Shown here piece by piece: positions 17,163 through 25,627 of a stretch of 64,000 nucleotides of DNA (its first letter is position 1; each line of letters opens with the position of its first letter). The DNA comes from Streptomyces iranensis (GTDB lineage Bacteria; Actinomycetota; Actinomycetes; Streptomycetales; Streptomycetaceae): positions 406,114 to 470,113 of the forward strand of contig NZ_JAGGLR010000006.1 of NCBI RefSeq assembly GCF_017874715.1, read 5' to 3'. Under the pieces are notes generated by a model that was given only the letters and a program-made list of their open reading frames with translations, made no database searches and was not told the origin of the DNA. Both the position numbers and the translations under genes were made by a program.

Positions 17163-18584
17163 CTAGACCGCAGTGGTACCGGTCACAGCGCGGGCCGCGT
17201 CTCGCACGGCCCCGGCGACCGCCCCCGCGACCTTGTCGTTGAAGACGCTCGGAATGATGTAGTTGGCATTGAGCTCGTCGTCGTGGACGACGTCGGCGAG
17301 CGCACCGGCAGCAGCCAGCATCATCTCGGTGTTCACCGTACGCGACTGCGCGTCCAGCAAACCACGGAAAACGCCCGGGAACACCAGGACATTGTTGATC
17401 TGGTTCGGGAAGTCCGAGCGTCCGGTGGCGACCACGGCGGCGGTCTGGCGGGCGATCGCCGGGTCCACCTCGGGGTCCGGATTGGCCAGTGCGAAGACGA
17501 TCGCGCCGTCCGCCATGGCGGCCACGTCGTCGCCGGAGAGCACGTTCGGGGCCGAGACGCCGATGAAGACGTCCGCGCCCCGCACGGCCTCGCGCAGGGT
17601 GCCCGTGACGCCCTCAGGGTTGGTGTTGTCGGCGATCCAGCGCAGCGGGGACTCCGGGTCGGCGGAGACCAGGTCCTGCCGCCCGGCGTGCACCACCCCG
17701 TGGATGTCGGCCACCACCGCGTGCCGTACGCCCGCGGCGATCAGCAGCCGCAGGATGGCCGTGCCGGCGGCGCCCGCGCCGGACATGACGACCCTCACAT
17801 CCTCGATCTTCTTGTCGACCACCCGCAGCGCGTTGGTGAGGGCGGCCAGCACCACGATCGCGGTGCCGTGCTGGTCGTCGTGGAAGACCGGGATGTCCAC
17901 GGCCTCGCGCAGCCGCGCCTCGATCTCGAAGCAGCGGGGTGCGGAGATGTCCTCCAGGTTGATCCCGGCGAAGCCGGGGGCGATGGCCTTCACGATCGCG
18001 ACGATCTCGTCGGTGTCCTGGGTGTCCAGGCAGATCGGCCAGGCGTCGATGCCCGCGAACCGCTTGAAGAGCGCCGCCTTGCCCTCCATGACCGGCAGGG
18101 CGGCCTTGGGGCCGATGTTGCCGAGGCCCAGCACCGCGGAGCCGTCGGTGACGACGGCCACACTGTTGCGCTTGATGGTGAGGCGGCGGGCGTCCTCGGG
18201 GTTGTCCGCGATGGCCTGGCAGACCCGGGCCACGCCCGGGGTGTAGACCATGGAGAGATCGTCACGGTTGCGGATGGGGTGTTTCGACGACATCTCGATC
18301 TTGCCGCCGAGGTGCATCAGGAACGTACGGTCGGAGACCTTGCCGAGCGAGACACCCTCGATGCCCCGCAGCTTCTCCACGATCTCCTGGGCGTGCGCGG
18401 TCGAGGTCGCGGCGATGGTCACGTCGATACGGAGCTTCTCGTGGCCGGAGGCGGTCACATCGAGGCCCGTTACCGAGCCACCGGAGGACTCCACGGCCGT
18501 GGTCAGCTGGCTGACCGCGGTTCCGCTCGCGGGCACCTCCAGCCGGACCGTCATCGAGTACGAGACGCTGGGCGCCGTTGCCAT
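17163..18584 (-). CDS. NAD-dependent malic enzyme with N-terminal ACT domain
   Basis: A 473-residue enzyme started at ATG 18584, which has AGGAAG upstream; an alternative ATG at 18614 adds ten basic residues. Residues 1-90 form an ACT-like regulatory domain (SVSYSMTVRLEVPASGTAVSQL). The malic domain shows VYTPGVARVCQAI, GDG/NIGPKAALPVMEGKAAL, FAGINLEDISAPRCFEIE and FHDDQHGTAIVVLAAL (metal and substrate residues). The Rossmann GAGAAGTAI lies in the NAD(P) domain. It decarboxylates malate to pyruvate and links the TCA cycle to gluconeogenesis and lipid or antibiotic precursor supply. It is divergent from the cold-shock gene. Confidence 0.93.
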   Translation of the reverse strand: MATAPSVSYSMTVRLEVPASGTAVSQLTTAVESSGGSVTGLDVTASGHEKLRIDVTIAATSTAHAQEIVEKLRGIEGVSLGKVSDRTFLMHLGGKIEMSSKHPIRNRDDLSMVYTPGVARVCQAIADNPEDARRLTIKRNSVAVVTDGSAVLGLGNIGPKAALPVMEGKAALFKRFAGIDAWPICLDTQDTDEIVAIVKAIAPGFAGINLEDISAPRCFEIEARLREAVDIPVFHDDQHGTAIVVLAALTNALRVVDKKIEDVRVVMSGAGAAGTAILRLLIAAGVRHAVVADIHGVVHAGRQDLVSADPESPLRWIADNTNPEGVTGTLREAVRGADVFIGVSAPNVLSGDDVAAMADGAIVFALANPDPEVDPAIARQTAAVVATGRSDFPNQINNVLVFPGVFRGLLDAQSRTVNTEMMLAAAGALADVVHDDELNANYIIPSVFNDKVAGAVAGAVRDAARAVTGTTAV

Positions 18585-18863
18585 GGCCTGCTTCCTCTGC
18601 TTTCCCTTGTTCATGCTCTCCGGGCCTCGGGATGCCGGGCCACGTCCTCAGATGGTTACACCTACCTCTGGGTACGGGGTAACCCGGCCCGACTTTCGGA
18701 CATATTGTTCTGACATAGCAGAGTGGGGTCAGGCGAGTGGAAAGCCCCACTCCTTCGCGGGAACGCCTGGCGAGGCGGGCCGCCCGCCGCAGCCGCCGCC
18801 CTAGGCTCTGGCGCGCTACAGCGTCGTAAGGACGTCGAGGAAGAGACAACGAGGAGCGCGGGC

Positions 18864-19073
18864 ATGGCTCAGGGCACCGTGAAGTGGTTCAACGCCGAGA
18901 AGGGCTACGGCTTCATCGCCCAGGAGGACGGCGGACCGGATGTCTTCGTCCACTACAGCTCGATCGACGGCAGCGGCTACCGCAGCCTGGTCGACGAGCA
19001 GCGGGTCGAATTCCAGATCGTGCAGGGCCGCAAGGGCCCACAAGCGGAAGAGGTCCGCATCCTGGGCGGCTGA
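18864..19073 (+). CDS. Cold-shock domain protein
   Basis: A 69-residue single cold-shock domain, with a GAGGAG ribosome-binding site 8 bp before the ATG. RNP1-like KGYGFIAQ and RNP2-like VFVHYSSI are present, and the start [11 protein letters not shown] is canonical. It binds single-stranded RNA/DNA as an RNA chaperone. It is slightly longer than the usual 66-67 residues because of the DGSGYRSL loop and the ILGG tail. It is monocistronic, divergent from the malic enzyme and convergent with the helicase-like gene. Confidence 0.94.
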   Translation: MAQGTVKWFNAEKGYGFIAQEDGGPDVFVHYSSIDGSGYRSLVDEQRVEFQIVQGRKGPQAEEVRILGG

Positions 19074-19351
19074 CGCCGCCGGGCGCGGACCTCTCGCGGA
19101 AGAGATGGAAAGTGGCACCGACCCGCCATGCTCGCCTCGCGGCAAGTGGTCGCTCGAAGCGACGAAGGTTGGGCCCGGGGGCTTGGATCGGGCCGGTGCC
19201 ACGTCAAGGCTAACAAACAGGCCCGGGAAGGGATTCCCCTCCCGGGGGTGGATTTTGGAGGCCCTCCGAGCACCGGGCATTTGAGTGCACCGGGCGCGGG
19301 GGTCCTCCGGCCGGGGGCACCTCCCAGCGGTAGCTGGGGGAGAACCAAGCC
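19074..19351. other. Convergent intergenic region with a Streptomyces-type hairpin element
   Basis: A 278-bp gap between convergent genes. It includes GC-rich short inverted repeats, most clearly CTCCCAGC-GGTA-GCTGGGGGAG near 19321-19344, a kind of intergenic element seen repeatedly in Streptomyces. It probably acts as a terminator. No gene is seen. Confidence 0.5.
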
Positions 19352-21868
19352 TCAAAAAGGGGGGTCCCGCAGCAGGTCGGGGACGGCGTTGCCGTCCGGC
19401 TCGTCGCGGTCGCCCGACACGACCGTCAGCCGCTGGGTGGCGCGGGTGAGCGCCACGTACAGCACCCGGAGCCCCGCCGGGGACTCGTCGGCGATCTCGG
19501 CGGGCGAGACCACGACCGTCGCGTCGTACTCGAGCCCCTTCGCCTCCAGGCTGCCCAGCGCCACCGCCCGGTCGCCCAGGCCCGTCAGCCACTGACGGGC
19601 CTGGGCGCGCCGGTTCATCGCGACGACGACGCCGACGGTGCCGTCCACCTCGTCCAGCAGCCGGACCGCCTCGCGGCGCGCGGCCGCGCCGAGGTCGCCG
19701 TCCGCGCCCGGTACGAAGCGCGGCGCCACGCCCGTGGAGCGGACCGCCTCGGGGGCGGGGGTGCCGGGCATGGCGAGGGTGAGGACCTTGGTGGCCAGTT
19801 CGGCGATCTCCGCGGGGTTGCGGTAGTTGACGGTGAGGGTGAAGCGGCGGCGCGGGCGGCTGCCGAGCGCCTCGTCCCGGGCCCGCCCCGCCTCTTCCGG
19901 GTCGGACCAGGAGCTCTGGGCCGGGTCGCCGACGACCGTCCAGGTGGCGTGGCGGCCACGCCGTCCGATCATCCGCCACTGCATCGGGGTGAGGTCCTGC
20001 GCCTCGTCGACGATCACATGGGCGTAGTCGGCGCGCTCCCGCTCGGCCCGCTCGGCGCGGCTGCGGCGGGGGCTGACCCGGTCGGCGTAGGTGGTCAGCT
20101 CGTCCAGACCGGTGAGCTGGTCCAGCGGATCGGCCTCGCGGGGGCCCGCGGGGCGGGCGGGGGTGCCCAGGAGGGTGGTCAGCTCGTCCAGCAGCGCCAC
20201 GTCGTGGACCGACAGCCGGCCCTGCCCGTCCGGGCCGAGCCGGGCCAGCGACCGGGCCACCTGGCGGACCTCGCGGGGGTTGAGCACCCGCCGTGCCCAG
20301 CGGTTCAGCCGCTTCTCATCGGCCATCGCGGCGAGGACGGAGCGGGGGGTGAGCTCGGGCCACCAGGCGTCGAGGAACTCGTGGAAGGAGTCCTCGGAGG
20401 AGATGTCCTCGTCGAAGCCCTCCCGCGCCTCGGCGGCCAGCTCGGCGTCGGTGTACCGCCCGGGGGCGCCGGAGCGGGCCCACAGCGCGTCCAGGAGCAG
20501 CCGCCGGGCGCGCGGGCGCAGCAGATTGACGGGCGCGGTGCCGCCCAGCACGTGTCGACGGATGGTGCGCAGCTCATCGGCGCCCAGCTCGATCCGGGCG
20601 CCGAAGGCGACCACGCGCAGCCGCTCGGGCGGGCCGCCGGGTCTGGACCCGGAGCCCGCACCGGGTCTGCCGCCGTGGGCCTCCAGCGCCCCGTCCAGCG
20701 TCAGCTGGCCCTCGTCGGATGACGAGGACGAAGCCGATGGCGAGGACGAAGCCGATGGCGACGAAGAGGCCGGACCGGCGGACGCGGCGGCCCCGCGCGG
20801 CAGCTCCAGCGCGCCGCGCGCGGCGTTGCGCAGCACCTTCACCATCCGGGACGAGCCCTTGACGCGGGCCACGGCCGGGGTGTCGTACGTGGTGGCCTCG
20901 GCGCCCTCCACCAGCGAGCCCACCGCCCGGATGGCCACCTGGCCCTCCTCGCCCAGCGAGGGCAGCACGCCCTCGGTGTAGGCGACCAGCAGCGGGGTGG
21001 GGCTGACCACGAGGATGCCGCCCGCGTAGCGCCGCCGGTCCTGGTAGAGGAGGTACGCCGCGCGGTGCAGCGCGACCGCCGTCTTGCCGGTGCCGGGGCC
21101 GCCCTCGACCTCGGTGACGGAGGCGGCGGGGGCGCGGATCACCTGGTCCTGCTCGGCCTGGATGGAGGCCACGATGTCGCGCATGGTGTGGCCGCGGGCC
21201 TGGCCGAGCGCGGCCATCAGCGCGCCGTCGCCGACCACCGGCAGCGCCCCGCCGTCGAGGGTGGCGCTGAGCTCCGGGCGCAGCAGGTCGTCCTCGACGC
21301 CGAGCACCCGGCGGCCCTTGCTGCGGATCACCCGGCGGCGGACGACGCGGCCGGGGGCGACCGGGGTGGAGCGGTAGAAGGGCGCGGCGGCGGGCGCCCG
21401 CCAGTCGATCACCAGCGGGGCGTAGTCGGCGTCCAGGACGCCGATGCGGCCGATGTGCAACGTTTCCGCGATCTCCGCGCGGTCGCCGTCCGGGCCGGTG
21501 CGGATGGCGTCGTCGGCGGGCTCCACGGAGGTGTAGGCGCCGTCGGGCCCGCGTCGGCCGTCCTTGCCCGGCAGCAGATCGATGCGGCCGAAGAGGAAGT
21601 CCTCGAACTCGCTGTTCAGCCGGTTGAGGTGGACCCCGGCCCGGAAGACCTGGGCGTCCCGTTCGGCGAGCGCGCCGGGCGTGCCGACCTGACCGCGCTT
21701 GGCGGCGTCGTCCATGAGGAACTCCGCCTCGTGGATCTTCTCCGCGAGGCGGTGGTACACCCGGTCCAGATGCGTCTGTTCGATCCGGATCTCGCTGTCC
21801 CGGACGCCGTCCCCGCGGTCCCCCCGCGGTGCCGTCCGGTCGTCATGCGTGGCGTTCTGCGCGGCCAC
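19352..21868 (-). CDS. helD: HelD-type UvrD-like ATPase (RNA polymerase recycling factor family)
   Basis: An 838-residue protein from GTG 21868 with an AAGGGGG ribosome-binding site. An N-terminal coiled region (EQTHLDRVYHRLAEKIHEAEFLMDDAAKRG) precedes Walker A EGGPGTGKT. UvrD-like motifs follow: VIVDEAQDLTPMQWRM (motif II), WTVVGDPAQS (III), NYRNPAEIA (IV), and the C-terminal LYVALTRATQRLTVV (VI). Established knowledge: actinobacterial HelD/HelR proteins are not classic helicases but bind RNA polymerase, clear stalled complexes, and in some cases confer rifamycin tolerance. A Ser-rich linker near residues 360-385 is encoded partly by an 18-bp tandem repeat at 20723-20758. I cannot tell HelD from HelR by eye. 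Confidence 0.87.
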   Translation of the reverse strand: MAAQNATHDDRTAPRGDRGDGVRDSEIRIEQTHLDRVYHRLAEKIHEAEFLMDDAAKRGQVGTPGALAERDAQVFRAGVHLNRLNSEFEDFLFGRIDLLPGKDGRRGPDGAYTSVEPADDAIRTGPDGDRAEIAETLHIGRIGVLDADYAPLVIDWRAPAAAPFYRSTPVAPGRVVRRRVIRSKGRRVLGVEDDLLRPELSATLDGGALPVVGDGALMAALGQARGHTMRDIVASIQAEQDQVIRAPAASVTEVEGGPGTGKTAVALHRAAYLLYQDRRRYAGGILVVSPTPLLVAYTEGVLPSLGEEGQVAIRAVGSLVEGAEATTYDTPAVARVKGSSRMVKVLRNAARGALELPRGAAASAGPASSSPSASSSPSASSSSSDEGQLTLDGALEAHGGRPGAGSGSRPGGPPERLRVVAFGARIELGADELRTIRRHVLGGTAPVNLLRPRARRLLLDALWARSGAPGRYTDAELAAEAREGFDEDISSEDSFHEFLDAWWPELTPRSVLAAMADEKRLNRWARRVLNPREVRQVARSLARLGPDGQGRLSVHDVALLDELTTLLGTPARPAGPREADPLDQLTGLDELTTYADRVSPRRSRAERAERERADYAHVIVDEAQDLTPMQWRMIGRRGRHATWTVVGDPAQSSWSDPEEAGRARDEALGSRPRRRFTLTVNYRNPAEIAELATKVLTLAMPGTPAPEAVRSTGVAPRFVPGADGDLGAAARREAVRLLDEVDGTVGVVVAMNRRAQARQWLTGLGDRAVALGSLEAKGLEYDATVVVSPAEIADESPAGLRVLYVALTRATQRLTVVSGDRDEPDGNAVPDLLRDPPF
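20723..20758. repeat. 18-bp perfect tandem repeat inside helD-like gene
   Basis: CGAGGACGAAGCCGATGG occurs twice in direct succession. It is in frame and encodes part of a Ser/Pro/Ala linker, so its copy number can vary without breaking the protein. Confidence 0.85.
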
Positions 21869-21932
21869 CCAGGCCCCCTTCTGTGTTCTTAAGGGCAGCC
21901 GTCAACCGTACACCTGAAGGGGAGGGGGTTTC

Positions 21933-22697
21933 TCAGAGCCTGACCTGGGCCAGGCGCTGGCCGTCCAGGGTGCGGACCTCGAACCGCTCGATGTCGTTGG
22001 TGTTCATGGCGGCGCCGCCCTGGGCGTAGAGCGGCTCCTTGCTCCAGCGGGAGCCGTCCCCGTCCTTGACGCCGTAGCCCGAGGTGGGCACGGCCCAGGT
22101 GGTGATGGTCTCCTCGTGGCCGTCCTTGCCGATGGCGACCAGGTCACAGCTGCGCGGCCCCTTCAGGTTGCCCAGCTTGAGGGCGACGGAGGTGCCCCAC
22201 CCCTTCTGCTGGAGCGAGACGGAGGCGTCCACCTTGGTGACGGGGTCGACCGAGCCGAACTTCTCGCCCTGGTCGTACACCTGCTTGGAGGAGGAGGCCG
22301 CCACCTGGTCCTTGCCCCCGCCGCCGTCGGAGCTCGCGGTGATGGCCGCTCCCGCGAGCGGGCCGCCGACGATGAGGACGGCGGCCGCGGCGACGAGGAA
22401 GAGACGCCGTCTGCCGGAGGCCTTGCGACTCACCGCGACGTCGTCCATCAGCCGGTCGAGCAGTTCGGGCCCCGGGCGGGCGGTGACCACCGCCGGATCC
22501 GGGAGCGCGGTGCCGTCGGCGGCGGTGGCGTACTCGGCCAGCAGCGGCGGGAGGCCCATCAGCTCATCGAGCTCGGCGGCGCACCGCTCGCACCCGATGA
22601 GGTGGTCCTCGAAGCGCGCCGCGTCGGCGGGGTCGAGCACCCCGAGCGCATAGGCGCCGACCGCGGTGTGCTGCTGGTCGTCCGCTGCCGGCATCAT
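21933..22697 (-). CDS. rsuA: Anti-sigma factor with zinc finger, partner of the ECF sigma gene
   Basis: A 254-residue membrane protein. The N-terminal 90 residues carry the zinc-binding anti-sigma motif FEDHLIGCERCAAEL (HxxxCxxC). One membrane segment (RRLFLVAAAAVLIVGGPLAGAAI, about residues 98-120) follows, then an extracytoplasmic beta-rich domain of about 130 residues. The start codon overlaps the sigma-factor stop by ATGA, so the two are made in step and the anti-sigma should hold the sigma factor at the membrane until an external signal arrives. By locus it matches RsuA of S. coelicolor, which is recollection. Confidence 0.9.
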   Translation of the reverse strand: MMPAADDQQHTAVGAYALGVLDPADAARFEDHLIGCERCAAELDELMGLPPLLAEYATAADGTALPDPAVVTARPGPELLDRLMDDVAVSRKASGRRRLFLVAAAAVLIVGGPLAGAAITASSDGGGGKDQVAASSSKQVYDQGEKFGSVDPVTKVDASVSLQQKGWGTSVALKLGNLKGPRSCDLVAIGKDGHEETITTWAVPTSGYGVKDGDGSRWSKEPLYAQGGAAMNTNDIERFEVRTLDGQRLAQVRL

Positions 22698-23215
22698 GCC
22701 GTGACCCCCCGTTCCTCGAGCGAGAGCTTCAGGGAGCGCAGCGCGTAGAAGACCCGGGACCTCACCGTCCCGGCGGGAACGCCCAGCACTTCGGCCGCCT
22801 CACTCACCGTCCGTCCCTTGAAGTATGTCTCGACGAGCGCCGCTCTATGTGCGTCGGTGAGGTCATTCAACGCGTCAGAAATGGTCATCTGGCGCAACGC
22901 GCGGTCGATGTCGTCCGCGGCGGGCATCACATGGAGCGGCGCCGCGTCCACTTCGTGGGGACGTGCGCGGCGTTGGCGGTGGCCGTCGATGACAATACGG
23001 CGGGCCACGGTCACCAGCCAGGGTCGTACCGATCCTCCGGAGCGCCGCAGTTGGTCGGCGTTCCGCCAGGCGCGCAGGAGGGTCTCCTGGACCACGTCCT
23101 CGGCGCGGTGCCGGTCGCCCGCGACCAGGCGCAGGACGAAGGCGAGAAGCGGGCCTGCGTGCTCCGCGTAGAGCGCGCGCATGAGCGCGTCGTCCGGTGT
23201 CGTCCTCTCGGTCAC
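22694..23215 (-). CDS. sigU: ECF RNA polymerase sigma factor
   Basis: A 173-residue sigma factor started at GTG 23215 (VTERTTPDDALM). The frame could be longer upstream, but that part has no homology. Region 2: EHAGPLLAFVLRLVAGDRHRAEDVVQETLLRAWRN. Region 4: LTDAHRAALVETYFKGRTVSEAAEVLGVPAGTVRSRVFYALRSLK, with a clear helix-turn-helix. It directs RNA polymerase to its own promoters and is probably autoregulated together with the downstream anti-sigma gene. By context it is the SigU orthologue; SigU is linked to secretion and development in S. coelicolor (recollection). Confidence 0.9.
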   Translation of the reverse strand: MTERTTPDDALMRALYAEHAGPLLAFVLRLVAGDRHRAEDVVQETLLRAWRNADQLRRSGGSVRPWLVTVARRIVIDGHRQRRARPHEVDAAPLHVMPAADDIDRALRQMTISDALNDLTDAHRAALVETYFKGRTVSEAAEVLGVPAGTVRSRVFYALRSLKLSLEERGVTA

Positions 23216-23476
23216 GAGGGCATCTTTGCGTACGCAAGCCGCCGGGTCGAGGGGGGTACGGGCTGGAAACGCTCGCCGTTCATCGACCACCGTGTGATGT
23301 ACATCCCAATCCCGGACTGAACATCTCCCGGTGTGCGGTGCGTACTTGAGTCCGAGTAAGGCCGACGCCGGGCGGGTGTCGGCTACCAGGAAGGGCTCCC
23401 TCCCCAAATCCGCCCCGCAGGCCCCGGTCCCCCCATCCGGGGCCTGCGTCATGTCCGGGTCATGACTGAATTTCGC

Positions 23477-24079
23477 TCATGCTTTGCTGATGCTCGGGTT
23501 TACCCGGCGGCGGTGACGGGCAACCCGCTCGCGATTTCCGCAGACTTCGCTGGAGCACCAGCGCCTGCGGCGGCCGCGCGAGGTGTCGAGGTAGACCAGC
23601 GAGCAGGTCTCCCCCTCACAGCGCCGCAGCTGCCCGCGCGCCACCGGGTCGGTGAGCAACTGCACCGCGTCCCGGGCGATCTGGGAGAGCAGCGCACCGC
23701 AGTCCGCCTTCCCGGCGAAGGCGCCGACCAGGGTGCCGTCGGGGGTCCGTACGGCGCGCAGGGCGGGCGGGCCGGTGGCGGCCAGCGCGTTCATCCGCTC
23801 CAGATCGGCGGCCGCGGCATGGCCCTCGACCTCGGTGTGGATTATGCGGTGCAGCAGGTCGCGGGCGGCCCGGAAGCGGATGAGCCAGCGGTGGTCCACG
23901 GCCTCGAGCGAGGTGCCGCCGGGCACCAGCCCGGTGCCCAGCAGCCACGCCCGGAGGGGCTCCACCCCGCCGAGCCGCTCGACGGGCGCCTCGCTGAGCC
24001 GGCCGCCGACCGTGGCCACCAGGTCCAGGCAGATCCGCCCCGAGTCGAACCGCAGGTCGTAGGCCGACGCCGACGCCAT
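23477..24079 (-). CDS. CGNR zinc finger domain protein (ABATE domain), putative regulator
   Basis: A 200-residue protein from ATG 24079 (MASASAYDLRFDSGRICLDLVATVGGR). The N-terminal part is the ABATE domain of stress-related regulators. The C-terminal finger reads RRCEGETCSLVYLDTSRGRRRRWCSSEVCGNRERVARHRRR, the diagnostic CGNR motif with its cysteine set. These proteins are thought to bind DNA, but targets are unknown. It is monocistronic, followed by a tandem-repeat intergenic region, and lies between the sigU operon and nnaR. Confidence 0.86.
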   Translation of the reverse strand: MASASAYDLRFDSGRICLDLVATVGGRLSEAPVERLGGVEPLRAWLLGTGLVPGGTSLEAVDHRWLIRFRAARDLLHRIIHTEVEGHAAAADLERMNALAATGPPALRAVRTPDGTLVGAFAGKADCGALLSQIARDAVQLLTDPVARGQLRRCEGETCSLVYLDTSRGRRRRWCSSEVCGNRERVARHRRRVNPSISKA

Positions 24080-24157
24080 GTTCCCGTCACCCCTTCGGGG
24101 AAGGCCCGATCCGGTCACCCTTCAGAGTGCCCGCCCCGGGTGTTACCCGTAACCCCC

Positions 24158-24193
24158 TCAACCCAGCCCCTCCGGTCAACCCAGCCCCTCCGG
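24158..24193. repeat. 18-bp perfect tandem repeat in the nnaR 3' flank
   Basis: TCAACCCAGCCCCTCCGG occurs twice back to back. It is followed by GCGTTTGAGGAGCGGGG and a GGGGC-GGAG-CCCCGG hairpin. This is a familiar Streptomyces intergenic motif that probably serves as a terminator region for the minus-strand nnaR gene. Confidence 0.75.
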
Positions 24194-24238
24194 CGTTTGA
24201 GGAGCGGGGTCCGGGGCGGAGCCCCGGCAACAGAACAG

Positions 24239-25405
24239 CTACTCGCCCCCATACTTCGTGTCGGCCGACGGATCGAGCGCCAGCCGATACCCCCGCTTGA
24301 CCACCGTCTGGATCAGCTTCGGCGAGCCAAGCGAGGTCCGCAGCCGAGCCATCGCCGTCTCCACCGCATGCTCATCACGCCCAGCCCCCGGCAACGACCG
24401 CAGCAGCTCCGACCGCGCCACGACCCAGCCGGGCCGGCGGGCCAGGGCCCGCAGCAACGCCATCCCGGCGGGCGGCACGGTACGCAGCTCCCCGTCCACG
24501 ACCACCGCGTGGCCACGGATCTCCAGCCGCCGCCCGGCGACCGGCAACGGCCGCACCCGCCCCGGAAGTTCCGCGGTCAGCAGCTGCACCAGCGGCCCGA
24601 GCCGGAACCGTTCGGGCTGGGAGGTGGGAATGTCGTGGGCCTCCAGCGGCAGCGCGGTGACCGGCCCGACACACGCGGGCAGCACATCATGGCGGAGCGC
24701 GTCCAGCAGCTCCTCGCGCATTCCGCGCCGCTCCGCCCGGTCCAGGAGGCTCGCGGCGGCGGGCGCGCTCGTGAAGGTGACGGCGTCCAGGGCGCGGGCC
24801 ACCGTCGCGTCCAGCAGCCGGTCCACCGGTCCGATGTCCTCCGGTGGCATCCAGCGGTACACCGGCACCCCGACCACCTCCGCTCCCCCGGCCCGCAGCG
24901 ACTCGACGAAGCCGGGCAGCGGCTCGCCGTGCAGCTGGACGGCGATGCGGTGGCCCTCGACGCCCTCCTCCAGCAGCCGCTCGAGCACCTCGGCCATCGA
25001 CTCGGAGGCCGGGTACCACTCCTCGGTGAGCCCGGCGGCCCGGATCGCCCCGCGTACCTTGGGCCCGCGGGCCAGCAGCCGCACCTCGCGCAGCCGGTCG
25101 AGCAGGGCGTCGCCCAGGCCCCAGCCGTCGGCGGCCTCGACCCAGCCGCGGAAGCCGATGGCGGTGGTGGCGACCACGACATCGGGCGCGCTGTCGATCA
25201 ACTGCTTGGTGGCGGCGAGGAGTTCGGAGTCGTCGGCGAGTGGCACGATCCGCAGTGCGGGCGCGTGCATCACCTCCGCGCCACGGCGCCGCAGCAGGGC
25301 GCCGAGTTCGTCCGCGCGCCGTGCTGCGGTGACTCCCACGGTGAATCCGGCGAGAGGGCCGACGGGCGTCTCGCCGCCCGCGGCTCCGGTCTGTTCTCGG
25401 TGCAT
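24239..25405 (-). CDS. nnaR: Uroporphyrinogen-III synthase-like / winged-helix fusion, nitrite/nitrate assimilation regulator
   Basis: A 388-residue protein from ATG 25405. Residues about 15-270 form a HemD fold (FTVGVTAARRADELGALLRRRGAEVMHAPALRI, VVVATTAIGFRGWVEAA, VTFTSAPAAASLL). Residues about 290-385 form an OmpR-type winged helix (LRALARRPGWVVARSELLRSL, DEHAVETAMARLRTSLGSPKLIQTVVKRGYRL). This fusion is that of NnaR, which assists GlnR in activating nitrate/nitrite assimilation genes in Streptomyces (established knowledge). The nitrate transporter gene lies directly upstream on the same strand, 222 bp away. The HemD part may sense a tetrapyrrole or merely be structural. Confidence 0.85.
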   Translation of the reverse strand: MHREQTGAAGGETPVGPLAGFTVGVTAARRADELGALLRRRGAEVMHAPALRIVPLADDSELLAATKQLIDSAPDVVVATTAIGFRGWVEAADGWGLGDALLDRLREVRLLARGPKVRGAIRAAGLTEEWYPASESMAEVLERLLEEGVEGHRIAVQLHGEPLPGFVESLRAGGAEVVGVPVYRWMPPEDIGPVDRLLDATVARALDAVTFTSAPAAASLLDRAERRGMREELLDALRHDVLPACVGPVTALPLEAHDIPTSQPERFRLGPLVQLLTAELPGRVRPLPVAGRRLEIRGHAVVVDGELRTVPPAGMALLRALARRPGWVVARSELLRSLPGAGRDEHAVETAMARLRTSLGSPKLIQTVVKRGYRLALDPSADTKYGGE

Positions 25406-25627
25406 GGCTCTCGTCCCGATCTTCCGATCTCCCGATTCACTCGTGTATGGGCGCCTTCGGTTCCGCATCCTGTCGCCGTCCCGTGTCGGTGGCGGTTCGC
25501 GGAGGTTTCCCAGGTGTAACGGGGAGTACGGCCGGGGGCTTCCCCGGCCGACCGTACGCCCCGAGTCGCCGCAACGCCCGCCCGTAAGCCGCTCGGCGGC
25601 CCGGTCGGGCGCCCCTCGGCGGCCCGC

